From Spirochaetaceae bacterium (lineage in GTDB: Bacteria; Spirochaetota; Spirochaetia; SZUA-6; Bin103): a stretch of DNA of 64,000 nt. Position numbers and translations under genes: made by a program. Below, one piece after another: positions 43,398-51,583 of the stretch. The DNA is taken from the NCBI GenBank assembly GCA_028821475.1, contig JAPPGB010000102.1, positions 16,635 to 80,634 on the forward strand, written 5' to 3'. The notes beneath the pieces are model-generated. The model was given only the letters and a program-made list of their open reading frames with translations. It was not told where the DNA came from and ran no database searches. Positions within the stretch are counted from its first letter, which is position 1. Each line of letters starts with the position of its first letter.

Positions 43398-44082
43398 TCC
43401 GCTCAGGATCGGGGCCGCCGTTGAAGGACCAACCGATGCAGTCGTACTGCGCGCGGCTCTTGATAGCATGTTGACCGGCACGGAGTATGAGTTCGTGACC
43501 CTGCAGCCGGACGAATCCGCCGCGTTCGGCCGCGCACCGGGAGGCTGGGGTGGCGTATACCGTTGGGCTCGGCAGTCGGTCGAAGAAGGCGGCGGATCGG
43601 TGTCCGGATCGACCGTGCTGTCCTCGCACGACCTGCTGATTGTCCAGATAGACGCCGATGTAGCCGGCATGACGTACGAAAGTGCTCGCATCCATGATCC
43701 GCCTCGATGCGACCTTCCGTGCCGGCAGGCTTGTCCGCCTCCGAAGTGTACCACGGACGCCCTGCGAACAGTGGTCCTTGGTTGGCTCGATGAAGCTCGA
43801 TGCCCGACACAGGTCGTATTGTGCACCCCGTCGAAGAGCATCGAAACCTGGGTAATCGCTGCCGTATGCCCGAGTAATCGCATGGTCCGCCGTGGGGATT
43901 GGGAGTGTAACCAGAACCCTGAACGGCAACTCCGTGCTTTGCCCCGGGCACAGAAGTTCAGCAAATCCGTCGCCGACTATCGGGACAGACAGGACCGAAT
44001 CACTGCGGCGTGGCCGAGCCTGTGCCAAACGCTGAAGGAAGCGGCACGCTTCGAAACGGAACTCCGTGCGGCACTTCCGTGA
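43390..44082 (+). CDS. Toprim-like protein partnered with the ATPase
   Basis: 230-residue protein that starts at ATG 43390 inside the end of the ATPase gene. Residues 4-25 (PLRIGAAVEGPTDAVVLRAA) carry the glutamate of a Toprim motif, and SSHDLLIVQIDADVAGMTY holds the D-x-D pair, so a magnesium-dependent nuclease core is plausible. Between and after them are AFGRAPGGWGGVYRWARQSV, CDLPCRQACPPPKCTTDALR (a cysteine-rich loop that may bind zinc) and TQVVLCTPSKSIETWVIAA. It lacks a helicase or OLD ATPase part of its own, so it depends on the neighbour for ATPase function. A DNA- or RNA-cleaving effector is the likely role. Confidence 0.75.
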   Translation: MSDPLRIGAAVEGPTDAVVLRAALDSMLTGTEYEFVTLQPDESAAFGRAPGGWGGVYRWARQSVEEGGGSVSGSTVLSSHDLLIVQIDADVAGMTYESARIHDPPRCDLPCRQACPPPKCTTDALRTVVLGWLDEARCPTQVVLCTPSKSIETWVIAAVCPSNRMVRRGDWECNQNPERQLRALPRAQKFSKSVADYRDRQDRITAAWPSLCQTLKEAARFETELRAALP

Positions 44083-44267
44083 CGAAGCCCTGGGCAGCGA
44101 GAGTATCGAAGGCGGAGCGAGAATCTCCGGACAACTGGTGCAGCGAGGAGACCGAGGCCGAACGCCGCAAGCGCTTGCAGGAGGAAACACTGAACGCAAT
44201 CGGTGCATTCAGCGCGCGCGACCGGCTCCCACGAGAGCAAGTGCATCGCCGTGATGAATTTCGTTGA
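44079..44267 (+). CDS. small protein overlapping the Toprim gene, possible third component
   Basis: 62-residue frame that starts at a GTG sharing four bases with the Toprim stop (GTGA), the same overlap as in other coupled genes in the window. It reads TKPWAARVSKAERESPDNWC, SEETEAERRKRLQEETLNAI and GAFSARDRLPREQVHRRDEF. The strongly charged helical middle and acidic N-terminal part are protein-like. It resembles no family I know and may be a small regulator or antitoxin of the module. The evidence is only the overlap and composition. Confidence 0.42.
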   Translation: MTKPWAARVSKAERESPDNWCSEETEAERRKRLQEETLNAIGAFSARDRLPREQVHRRDEFR

Positions 44268-44348
44268 CGCCGGCGGACCGCTGGGGCTCGCAAGCATGGC
44301 TCCGATGCGGGACTCAGGGCCGCCGGTTGTCTGATCGGCGCTTCCACG

Positions 44349-45338
44349 ATGACCGATCCGTGGGCCGCAGCGCTGCTGTCGGTGCCGGTACCGCTCGATG
44401 CGCTGGTGCTGGGGCTGGCGCTGCTGATCGACTTGGTGTGGGGGGAGCCGCCGGTGCGTATCCATCCGACGGTGCTGATCGGCAGGACGATCGGGGCGGC
44501 TGAACGGCGCGCTCCGGCGGCGGATGCGGCGCCGGCGGTGCAGCTCGCCTACGGGGCGCTGATGGCGGCGGCGATTCCGGCCGCGTGGGGCGCGCTGGCC
44601 TGGGCGGTGAGCGCCGGCTTGCGCGAGCTGCACCCGCTGCTCTACCTGGTGGCGGCGGGGGTGCTGCTGAAGACCACCTTCTCGGTTCGCATGCTGGCGC
44701 GCGAGGCGGCGCGGATCGGGAACCTGCTGGCGGCCGGCGACCTGGCGGCGGCGCGGCGACGGATGCCGGCGCTGGTGAGCCGCGAGACGGGCGCGATGAC
44801 CGCTTCGCAGGCGGCGGGCGGGGCGATCGAGTCGGTCGCGGAAAACAGCACCGACAGCGTGGTGGGTCCGCTGCTCGCCTTCGCGCTGTTCGGACTGCCC
44901 GGCGCCGTCGTGTACCGCGCCGTGAATACATTGGACAGCATGATTGGCTATCACGGACGCTACGAGTACCTCGGCAAGGCCGCCGCCCGGCTGGACGACC
45001 TCGTGAACCTGGTCCCGGCCCGGCTCGCCGCCGCGCTGCTGTGGTGTGCGTCGGCCCTCCTGCCGGCGATGCACGCCGCCCGCTCCTGGCGCGTCACCTG
45101 GGGACACCGGCGCAGAACGGCGTCGCCCAACGCCGGCTGGACGATCGCCGCGATGGCCGGCGCGCTGAACGTGACCCTGGCAAAGCCGGGCCACTACCGG
45201 ATCGGCGAGCCCGCACCAGCGCCGGACAGCCGCCACATCCACCAAGCCAACCGGGCACTGTACTGCGCGGCACTGCTCGCCGCGGCGTTGGCAGGTGCGG
45301 TGATCGTGCTGGCCGGCACTCCGGGCCGGGCAACGTAG
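44349..45338 (+). CDS. cbiB: adenosylcobinamide-phosphate synthase
   Basis: Membrane enzyme of the late cobalamin pathway that joins the aminopropanol (or its phosphate) arm to adenosylcobyric acid. 329 residues with the typical CbiB pattern: LALLIDLVWGEPPVRIHPTV near the N-terminus, VLLKTTFSVRMLAREAARIG, LVSRETGAMTASQAAGGAIE, SVAENSTDSVVGPLLAFALF, NTLDSMIGYHGRYEYLGKAA and RLDDLVNLVPARLAAALL. Several hydrophobic helices are visible. The cobD-like aminotransferase-fold gene follows after 1 bp and would supply aminopropanol phosphate, but that gene is frameshifted here. No cobalamin riboswitch was recognised upstream. Confidence 0.93.
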   Translation: MTDPWAAALLSVPVPLDALVLGLALLIDLVWGEPPVRIHPTVLIGRTIGAAERRAPAADAAPAVQLAYGALMAAAIPAAWGALAWAVSAGLRELHPLLYLVAAGVLLKTTFSVRMLAREAARIGNLLAAGDLAAARRRMPALVSRETGAMTASQAAGGAIESVAENSTDSVVGPLLAFALFGLPGAVVYRAVNTLDSMIGYHGRYEYLGKAAARLDDLVNLVPARLAAALLWCASALLPAMHAARSWRVTWGHRRRTASPNAGWTIAAMAGALNVTLAKPGHYRIGEPAPAPDSRHIHQANRALYCAALLAAALAGAVIVLAGTPGRAT

Positions 45339-45339
45339 C

Positions 45340-46474
45340 ATGGCGTCCCCGAAACACGCCGCGCGGGCGACTCGCGCCGTGCACGGCGCCATCAAGCCGG
45401 CCGAGTTGCGCGAGCTGGGGCTGCGGCGTGAGGATTGCCTCGACTTTTCCGCGAACATCAGCCCGCTCGGGCCGCCGGCCTCGGTGACCGCCGCGGTCGC
45501 GGCGGCGGATCTCTCCGCCTACCCCGACCCGCGCAGCCTGGAGCTGTGCGAAGCGATCGCCGCCCATCACCGCCGCGACGGGGTGACGGTGGCGAACGTG
45601 CTCGCCGGCAACGGCTCCACCGAGATCATCCACCTGCTGACCCGCGCGTGGGTCGACGGCCGCGACCGGACGCGGCCCGGCGCACTGATTCTGACGCCCG
45701 CCTACGGGGAGTACGGCCGCGGTCGCCGTGTGCGGCGGCGGCGTGTGCACCCTGGGAGCCGAGCGCGGCGCACGCGGCTTCCGTTGGCACGCCGGCACCG
45801 CGGCGGCGCTCATGGCCGCCGAGCGGCCCGCCCTGGCGTTCGTGTGCAACCCCAACAACCCCACCGGAGCAACCCTGGCGCCGGCGGAGATCGAGGCGCT
45901 GGCCGACGCCGCGGCCGCGGCCGGAACCCTGCTGGTGGTCGACGAGGCGTACCACCCGCTGTCCACCGGCCATGCCGGCGGCGGCGCGGTCGCCCTGGCC
46001 GCGGCCGGCGAGTCGGTGGTGGCGCTGCGCTCCATGACCAAGGACTACGCCCTGGCCGGTCTGCGGCTGGGCTACGCGGTGGCGGGGGCACGGGTGATTG
46101 GCCGCCTGCAGGCGCTGCAGCCCGACTGGAGCGTGAATGCCTTGGCGCAGGCCGCCGGGCAGGCCGCCCTCGCCGACCGGGGCTACCCGGAGCGCGCACG
46201 GGCGGCCGTGGCCGAGGCGCGGGCGTACGTGCAGCGCCGCCTCGGCGGGCTGGGCATCCGGTGCTATCCAAGCACGACAAACTTCGTGCTGGCCCGGGTC
46301 GGCGACGCCGCAGGCCTGCGCGGGTCGCTGGCGCGCGGGGGCCTGTTCGTGCGCGACTGCACCTCGTTCGGCCTGCCGGACTGCATCCGCATCGGCCTGC
46401 GCCCGGTCGCCGACTGCGCCCGCCTGCTCGACGCCCTGGCCGCCCGGCGAGGCGGAGCAACGCCTCGGCCATAG
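45340..46474 (+). pseudogene. cobD: threonine-phosphate decarboxylase (CobD-like), frameshifted
   Basis: PLP enzyme of the aminotransferase fold that would decarboxylate L-threonine phosphate to aminopropanol phosphate for CbiB. The first part (KPAELRELGLRREDCLDFSA, NVLAGNGSTEIIHLLTR, LILTPAYGEY) reads in one frame to about 45714. The rest continues in the next frame (AFVCNPNNPTGATL, TLLVVDEAYHPL, and the PLP lysine in RSMTKDYALAGLRLGYAVA) to the stop at 46472-46474. One extra G near 45715 (TACGGCCGCG) explains the break. Apart from that the sequence is intact, so a recent mutation or a sequencing or assembly error is equally possible. Histidinol-phosphate aminotransferase is the nearest alternative, but the cbiB neighbour favours CobD. 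Confidence 0.8.
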
Positions 46475-46480
46475 TGATAA

Positions 46481-46534
46481 GTGCCATCTACGGTGCTTGG
46501 TTCTTGGCACTCAGGTTACGTTTTTCGTAACCTG
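46481..46534. promoter_or_regulatory. two inverted repeats upstream of abiEi: likely autoregulatory operator
   Basis: GTGCCA (46481-46486) and TGGCAC (46505-46510) form one inverted repeat. CAGGTTACG (46512-46520) and CGTAACCTG (46526-46534), separated by TTTTT, form a second, perfect 9-bp repeat that ends 8 bp before the ATG of the antitoxin gene. AbiEi antitoxins are known to repress their own promoter through inverted repeats. The second could also fold as a hairpin near the start codon. Confidence 0.65.
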
Positions 46535-46542
46535 TATGCACG

Positions 46543-47202
46543 ATGCAGTCGTTGACGGAAGCCGTGATGAAGCTTGCGCCGCCGGGCGGGCTGTTCAACG
46601 AGACGGTGGTGGGCAACCTCTTTCCCGTCGGCTCCGACGGCGCTCGCAAGCAGTTGGTGCATCGGGCCGTGGCAAGCGGCGAGATCAGCCGTCTCAGACC
46701 CGGACTGTTCGCGTTGCGCCCTGAGTACCGCAGGACGGAGCTGCACCCGTATGTCGCCGCCGCTTTTCTGCACTCGCCGTCGCACGTCAGCCTGGAGTCC
46801 GCGCTCGCCCATCATGGTCTCATTCCGGAGGCGGTTCAGCAGACCAGCAGCGTAACCGCACGCAGGAGCCGATCGTTCACGACGGACCTCGGAGTGTTCT
46901 CGTTTCAACGCGTTCCGGCGCGACAACCGCGGGCCGGCGTCGAGGCGGTCAAGCTCGGCTCCCGCTCGTGGGCGTTCGTGGCCACGCCGTTGCGCGCGCT
47001 CGCCGACATGCTCTATCTGAACAAGTCGGTCTCGTGGCCGAACGACGGCCTTGGGTACGTTCTGGAATCGCTGCGCATCGAGCCGGACGATCTCGGCGGG
47101 GTGTCGATGGCGGCGCTGCCCGAGATCAGCGACAGCATCCGGGACCGCAGGGTGGTCGCCTACCTGGAGCACTTGGCGAAGGAGGCATCACTTGCTGAGT
47201 GA
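46543..47202 (+). CDS. AbiEi-like antitoxin / transcriptional repressor
   Basis: 219-residue protein of the AbiEi group: an N-terminal winged helix (MKLAPPGGLFNETVVGNLFP, ARKQLVHRAVASGEISRLRP, GLFALRPEYRR) and a C-terminal antitoxin domain (PSHVSLESALAHHGLIPEAV, WAFVATPLRALADMLYLNK). It should repress its own operon through the inverted repeats just upstream and counter the nucleotidyltransferase toxin of the next gene. Its stop is 11 bp inside the toxin gene, a coupling typical of type IV AbiE modules. Identification rests on domain pattern and genetic context. Confidence 0.78.
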   Translation: MQSLTEAVMKLAPPGGLFNETVVGNLFPVGSDGARKQLVHRAVASGEISRLRPGLFALRPEYRRTELHPYVAAAFLHSPSHVSLESALAHHGLIPEAVQQTSSVTARRSRSFTTDLGVFSFQRVPARQPRAGVEAVKLGSRSWAFVATPLRALADMLYLNKSVSWPNDGLGYVLESLRIEPDDLGGVSMAALPEISDSIRDRRVVAYLEHLAKEASLAE

Positions 47203-48064
47203 CGTCCTGCAGGCGCGCATCCGCGAGTACGCCCCGGCGAACGCCATCGAGCAGGAAAACGTGCTCGCGGAGCTGATGCAGCACTACGTACTGGCGAGCC
47301 TGTCGAGGTCGGGCCTGTTCTCCTCGGCCATGTTCCATGGCGGAACCTGCCTGCGCATCTGCCACGGCATGAACCGGTTCTCGGAAGATCTCGATTTCCT
47401 GCTGAAGCAACCCGACCGGGAGTTAGCGTGGCAGCCGCACCTGATGCGCATCGCGACGGATTGCGAATCAGAAGGGTTGCGGATCGAGATTCAGGACAAG
47501 AACCAGGCCGTGGGCGCCGTGCGCAAGGCGTTCGTCAAGACGGATTCCATCGGCAGCGTCGTGACACTGGACCTCCCGTTCGAGCGCGTCAGCTCGAAGA
47601 AGATCCGCATCAAGCTCGAGATCGACATCAACCCGCCGCGGGGATCGTCGTTCGAGACCTCGTACCTGTCGTTTCCGACCACGGCGCCGATCACGACGCA
47701 GACCCTGTCCTCCGGGTTCGGGACCAAGGCGCACGCCCTGCTGTGCCGCCGCTACGTCAAGGGACGCGACTGGTACGATTTTCTCTGGTACGTCGCACGC
47801 CGGACGGTCCCCAATCTGGCTTTGCTCGGCGACGCGTTGCATCAACAGGGTCCGTGGCAAGGTGAACGCTTCGAGGTGTCGAGCGAGTGGCTGCTGCGGG
47901 CGTTGCGAGAGAGGATCGACCGTATCGACTGGAAGCTGGCGCGCGACGACGTGCGGCGGTTTCTGCCGCTGAGTGAACAGCGCGGCCTCGACTCGTGGAC
48001 CGCGGACCTGTTTCTCCACCACGTCGAGCGCATGGCTGCGTACCTGGCCGTGGAGCGTCTGTAG
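47192..48064 (+). CDS. AbiEii/AbiGii-type nucleotidyltransferase toxin
   Basis: 290-residue protein of the DNA polymerase beta-like nucleotidyltransferase group. The TTG start at 47192 is chosen because AAGGAGG stands just before it and the protein then opens LLSDVLQARIREYAPANAIE. The active-site pattern is AMFHGGTCLRICHGMNRFSE followed by DLDFLL: GG.T.LR and the D-x-D pair needed for metal binding. Later blocks are KIRIKLEIDINPPRG, FGTKAHALLCRRYVKGRDWY and DFLWYVARR, all typical of AbiEii. It probably transfers a nucleotide to tRNA or another target and gives abortive infection. The conserved acidic residues are intact. Confidence 0.85.
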   Translation: MLSDVLQARIREYAPANAIEQENVLAELMQHYVLASLSRSGLFSSAMFHGGTCLRICHGMNRFSEDLDFLLKQPDRELAWQPHLMRIATDCESEGLRIEIQDKNQAVGAVRKAFVKTDSIGSVVTLDLPFERVSSKKIRIKLEIDINPPRGSSFETSYLSFPTTAPITTQTLSSGFGTKAHALLCRRYVKGRDWYDFLWYVARRTVPNLALLGDALHQQGPWQGERFEVSSEWLLRALRERIDRIDWKLARDDVRRFLPLSEQRGLDSWTADLFLHHVERMAAYLAVERL

Positions 48065-48112
48065 CGTCCCGGCTTCGTTGACCGGGAGCGGGCGCCGGCA
48101 TACCATCGAACG

Positions 48113-48910
48113 GTGATGAACGGCGCGGACACGATTTCGATGGTATCGGTGGCGAGGAGATTGCTGGGACCGTTCGTTGTCCTGGGGATGACGCTCGCGC
48201 TTGCCGGCTGCGGCTCCGACGAGAAGGATGACGGGGTGAGCATTCCCGACGAGGCCCTGGAGCGCGTCGTCAGGCAGACGATCGGCAAGTTCGAGGGGGC
48301 CATCACCGCCGCCGACCTGGAGTCGATCACCTCGCTCACCACCTCCTCCCTGGGAGCCATGGACCTGACCGGGCTGGAGCATGCCACCAACCTCGCCACG
48401 CTCGAGTTCCACCACACCCAGGTAGACCTGTCGTTTCTGGCCCGCTTCCCCAACCTGACCAGGCTGCGGATCGAGGAGGCCCGGCTGACCGACATCTCGG
48501 AGCTGGCCGCCCTGACCGGTCTGACCCACCTCAACCTGAAGCGGAACGAAATCAGCGACATCTCGGCGCTCGCTTCCCTCACCAACCTCACCACGCTCAA
48601 CCTGCGCTGGAACCGGATCAGCGACATCTCGGCGCTGGCCTCCCTGACCAGCCTCACCGAGCTCGACCTCGCGCGCAACGAGATCAGCGACATCTCGCCG
48701 CTCGCCGGCCTGACCAGCCTGACCGAACTGATGCTGCCGCAGAACCAGATCAGCGATGTCTCGGCCCTGGTGGAAAACGCCGGCCTGTCCGAGGGGGACA
48801 CGATCAACCTGGCGCAGAACCAGCTCGACGAGGAGGCGGCGAGCGCCGCCATCAAGCAGCTCGAAGAGCGAGGCGTCAAGGTCGAATTCGTCCGCCAACA
48901 CCAATACTAG
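48113..48910 (+). CDS. leucine-rich repeat lipoprotein (internalin-like)
   Basis: Exported lipoprotein with LRR motifs. GTG 48113 and ATG 48116 are both possible starts. The signal peptide (LLGPFVVLGMTLALAGCGSD) ends in a lipobox LAGC, so the mature protein is anchored by lipid to a membrane. At least five 22-residue repeats follow, e.g. LTHLNLKRNEISDISALASL and LTTLNLRWNRISDISALASL, with near-constant ISDIS caps as in internalins. This fits a ligand-binding curved beta-sheet. The repeats show as 66-bp tandem DNA units at 48485-48770. The last 35 residues are an acidic helix. It is convergent with the small lipoprotein gene behind it. Confidence 0.88.
   Translation: MMNGADTISMVSVARRLLGPFVVLGMTLALAGCGSDEKDDGVSIPDEALERVVRQTIGKFEGAITAADLESITSLTTSSLGAMDLTGLEHATNLATLEFHHTQVDLSFLARFPNLTRLRIEEARLTDISELAALTGLTHLNLKRNEISDISALASLTNLTTLNLRWNRISDISALASLTSLTELDLARNEISDISPLAGLTSLTELMLPQNQISDVSALVENAGLSEGDTINLAQNQLDEEAASAAIKQLEERGVKVEFVRQHQY
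48485..48770 (+). repeat. 66-bp tandem repeats within the LRR gene
   Basis: The phrase ATCAGCGACATCTCG recurs at 48551, 48617 and 48683 and in variant form at 48749 and 48485, a strict 66-bp (22-codon) period. The DNA identity between units is high at the cap and lower elsewhere, so the array could expand or contract by recombination. Confidence 0.85.
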
Positions 48911-49357
48911 CTATGAGCCGGCGGACGAGGTAAATCGCTCGAACTCGTGAAATGAATTGTTCCTGGCCTCGTATGCGGCATGACCCAGAACGGTAACGCC
49001 GCCGTCGCGCAGGGGCAGTTGAGCCCACACACGGACATCCTTGTTGACGTCGTGCTTGTTGATGATCTCGACTATCGCGTGGGCGAGCGCCAGGGTCGCC
49101 GTTTGCGCACGGGCGAGCCCGTCATCCAAGGTGGTGAATTCGCCCTGTGGTGAACCGATGAAGATCATGATGTAGGCATAGTCTCCCCGGTCGCGCACTT
49201 CCTTTATTTCGATGCGGTCCCCGATCGCTGCGGGGTCACTGATCGCGGAGATAGCGCTAAGCGCCGTCTCCGGAATCACCTTGTCGTCAGCACAACCGCT
49301 GGCAAGCAGTGCCATGGCGAACATCGCGAACAACGCTGCTGGATGGATTCGTCTCAT
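48911..49357 (-). CDS. small lipoprotein of unknown function
   Basis: 148 residues from ATG 49357, which follows GGGGAGACGA. A lipoprotein signal peptide is clear (MRRIHPAALFAMFAMALLAS, then GC). The mature part is mixed alpha/beta: IGDRIEIKEVRDRGDYAYIM, then IFIGSPQGEFTTLDDGLARA, TATLALAHAIVEIINKHDVN and WAQLPLRDGGVTVLGHAAYE. No family is recognised. It ends one base after the convergent LRR lipoprotein gene, with no room for a separate terminator. Confidence 0.75.
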   Translation of the reverse strand: MRRIHPAALFAMFAMALLASGCADDKVIPETALSAISAISDPAAIGDRIEIKEVRDRGDYAYIMIFIGSPQGEFTTLDDGLARAQTATLALAHAIVEIINKHDVNKDVRVWAQLPLRDGGVTVLGHAAYEARNNSFHEFERFTSSAGS

Positions 49358-49585
49358 TCGTCTCCCCTTGACGGTGCAGGGAGCCAAGCCCTTGCGGCGG
49401 CGGTCCACGGCATGGCTCGGCTCCCGGGTGGATCCCAGTATCCGGCCATGTGTTTCAATCCGCGTGACGTATGGTGCGATTCGCGATCAGCCGCCGGCGA
49501 TACCGGCGGGCACAACAGGTGGGACTTTACAAGTGTACCGGGTCACGGTGCCGTGGTCAAAAGCGGTTCCAGCAGCAGCCGCCGT

Positions 49586-50512
49586 TCAGGCGCCGGCGCC
49601 GAAGCTGCCGGTGCCGCCCTTGAGGCGGGGGTCGAGCAGGTCGCGGACGGCGTCGCCGAACATGTTGAGGCTGTACACCACGATGGTCAGGCACACCCCC
49701 GGCCAGATGGCCAGCCACGGCGCCATTTCCATGTACACCCGGCCCTCGCGGCTCAGCATGCCACCCCAGCTCGGCACGTGCACCGGCAGGCCGAACCCCA
49801 GGAAGCTCAACGACGCCTCGGAGATAATCACTCCGCCGATGTTGATGCTGAAGATCACGATCACCGGCGCCGCGATGTTGGGCAGCACGTGGCGCACCAG
49901 CACCGTCCACTTCGAGCAGCCGATCGCGTCGGCGGCCTGAAAGAAGGCGCTCTCCTTGACCGCGATCACGGCGCTGCGGGTGATGCGCGAGCCGCCGATG
50001 CCGCCCGATATGCCCAGCACCAGGATGATCTGCAGCAACCCCTTGCCGGCGATCGACATGACGGTGAGCAGGATCAGCAGCCCGGGAAACGCCATCCAGG
50101 CATCCACGAACCGCTGCACGAAGAGGTCCAGCTTGCCGCCGAAGAATCCCGAGGTGACCCCGATCAGCACCGCCACCGCCACGTTCAGCGCGGTCGCCGT
50201 CAGCCCGACGAACAGCGACAGCCGCGCCCCGTAGATCAGGCGGCTCAACAGGTCGCGCCCCAACTGGTCGGTACCCAGCAGGTAGCGCAGCGTCGCGCCG
50301 CTGAGCCGGTCCACCGGGTGCACCTCGAACGACGGATAGGGCGCCAGCGCGTCGGCGAAGATCGCCACCAGGATCAGCACCAGCACCACGATGCCGCAGG
50401 CGCTGCCGAGCGGCTTCTCCCGCCACAGCCTGACGAAGAACTCCGCGAACGCGTTGCGCCGCCGCGGCTCCGCCCGCGGCGCTGATGTAGATGTATCCGT
50501 GGCGCGGCTCAT
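49586..50512 (-). CDS. ABC transporter permease, DppC/OppC type
   Basis: 308-residue inner-membrane permease, with the N-terminal helix LGSACGIVVLVLILVAIFAD, the block YLLGTDQLGRDLLSRLIYGA and later FSINIGGVIISEASLSFLGF. It is similar over its length to the DppC-type protein at 34619-35518. Its ATG directly abuts the stop of the DppB-type gene on the same strand (complement of 50512/50513), so the two are translationally coupled. The ATPase-docking loop is AFFQAADAIGCSKWTVLVRH. No ATPase gene is found in this locus either. Confidence 0.92.
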   Translation of the reverse strand: MSRATDTSTSAPRAEPRRRNAFAEFFVRLWREKPLGSACGIVVLVLILVAIFADALAPYPSFEVHPVDRLSGATLRYLLGTDQLGRDLLSRLIYGARLSLFVGLTATALNVAVAVLIGVTSGFFGGKLDLFVQRFVDAWMAFPGLLILLTVMSIAGKGLLQIILVLGISGGIGGSRITRSAVIAVKESAFFQAADAIGCSKWTVLVRHVLPNIAAPVIVIFSINIGGVIISEASLSFLGFGLPVHVPSWGGMLSREGRVYMEMAPWLAIWPGVCLTIVVYSLNMFGDAVRDLLDPRLKGGTGSFGAGA

Positions 50513-51469
50513 CTAACTGTACCGCACGCGCGGGTCCAGGAACGCGTACACCAGGTCGATGACGAGATTGTTCAGCATGACGGCGGCGGCGAAGAACAGG
50601 TTGACGCCCGACACCAGCGGGTAGTCGCGGCTGGTCAGCGCGGTCACGGTCAGGCGCCCGAGCCCCGGCAGGTTGAAGATGTTCTCCATGATCACCGAGC
50701 CGCCCACCAGGATCGGCAACTGCGCGCCGATCAGGGTGACGATCGGAATGAACGCGTTCTTGAGCGCGTGGCGCACCACCACCGCCTGCTCCTTCAGCCC
50801 CTTGGACCAGGCGGTCCTGACGTAGTCCTGGCGCAGCACCTCCAGCATCATGGTGCGCGTCATGCGCATGGTGGTCGCCGACAGCGCCGTGCCCAGGATC
50901 AGGCTCGGGATGATGAACATGGCGATGTTCCCGGCCGGATCCTTGGCGAACCGGACCCACTCCATCGGCGGCGACCAGCCCCACCAGATCGCCGGGAAGA
51001 TCATCACCATGATGCCGAGCCAGAAGTTGGGCGTGGCCAGGCCGATCACGGCGATGGTGCGGCCCGCGTAGTCGGCGGCCGTGTCCTGCCGCATCGCCGA
51101 GTAGATGCCGACCGGCAGCGCGATCACCTGCGCGATCACCAGCGAGATCACGCCGAGCTGCAGGGTCACCGGCAGCGCGGCAAGGATGCGCTCCTCCACC
51201 GCGAAGTCGCCGAACAGCGACTTGCCGAGGGTGCCGCGCAGCAGGATGCCCTCCATCCAGCGCCCATACTGCACGTGCACCGGCACGTCCAGGCCCAGCA
51301 TGCGCATGAACGCCTCACGGTCGATCTGCATGTTCATGGCTTCGAACTGCGACTCGATCAGGTCCAGCACGTCGCCCGGCAGGAACCGGACCAGCAGAAA
51401 GACGATGACGCTCACGATCCACAGCGTCGGGATCAGCAGCAGCAACCGCCTGATGACATAGGCTCTCAC
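50513..51469 (-). CDS. ABC transporter permease, DppB/OppB type
   Basis: 318-residue permease beginning MRAYVIRRLLLLIPTLWIVS, with helices LGVISLVIAQVIALPVGIYS, FWLGIMVMIFPAIWWGW and LPILVGGSVIMENIFNLPGL. It closely resembles the DppB-type protein at 33643-34605 (the NLPGLGRL and IMVM.FPAIWWGWSPP blocks are the same). It follows the binding-protein gene after a terminator-like hairpin and is directly followed by the DppC-type gene. The two loci look like an old duplication or repeated acquisition of one transporter type with different ligands. Confidence 0.92.
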   Translation of the reverse strand: MRAYVIRRLLLLIPTLWIVSVIVFLLVRFLPGDVLDLIESQFEAMNMQIDREAFMRMLGLDVPVHVQYGRWMEGILLRGTLGKSLFGDFAVEERILAALPVTLQLGVISLVIAQVIALPVGIYSAMRQDTAADYAGRTIAVIGLATPNFWLGIMVMIFPAIWWGWSPPMEWVRFAKDPAGNIAMFIIPSLILGTALSATTMRMTRTMMLEVLRQDYVRTAWSKGLKEQAVVVRHALKNAFIPIVTLIGAQLPILVGGSVIMENIFNLPGLGRLTVTALTSRDYPLVSGVNLFFAAAVMLNNLVIDLVYAFLDPRVRYS

Positions 51470-51512
51470 GCGACAGGTCTCATGGTGCGCAGGCTCGCCG
51501 GATCAGCATGGC

Positions 51513-51545
51513 AAAAAGGGGCTGAAGGCGTGCGCCCCCAGCCCC
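51513..51545 (-). terminator. intrinsic terminator between binding-protein and permease genes
   Basis: On the minus strand CAGCCCC/GGGGCTG arms (plus-strand coordinates 51518-51524 and 51539-51545) form a 7-bp stem with a 14-nt loop. It is directly followed by five T residues (the A-run at 51513-51517 on the plus strand). It lies between the end of the binding-protein gene (51584) and the DppB-type start (51469), the same place as the hairpin at 33575-33614 in the other locus. Confidence 0.78.
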
Positions 51546-51583
51546 CGTGCAATCAGACCGTCTCAACGGCGACGGTTTAGCGC

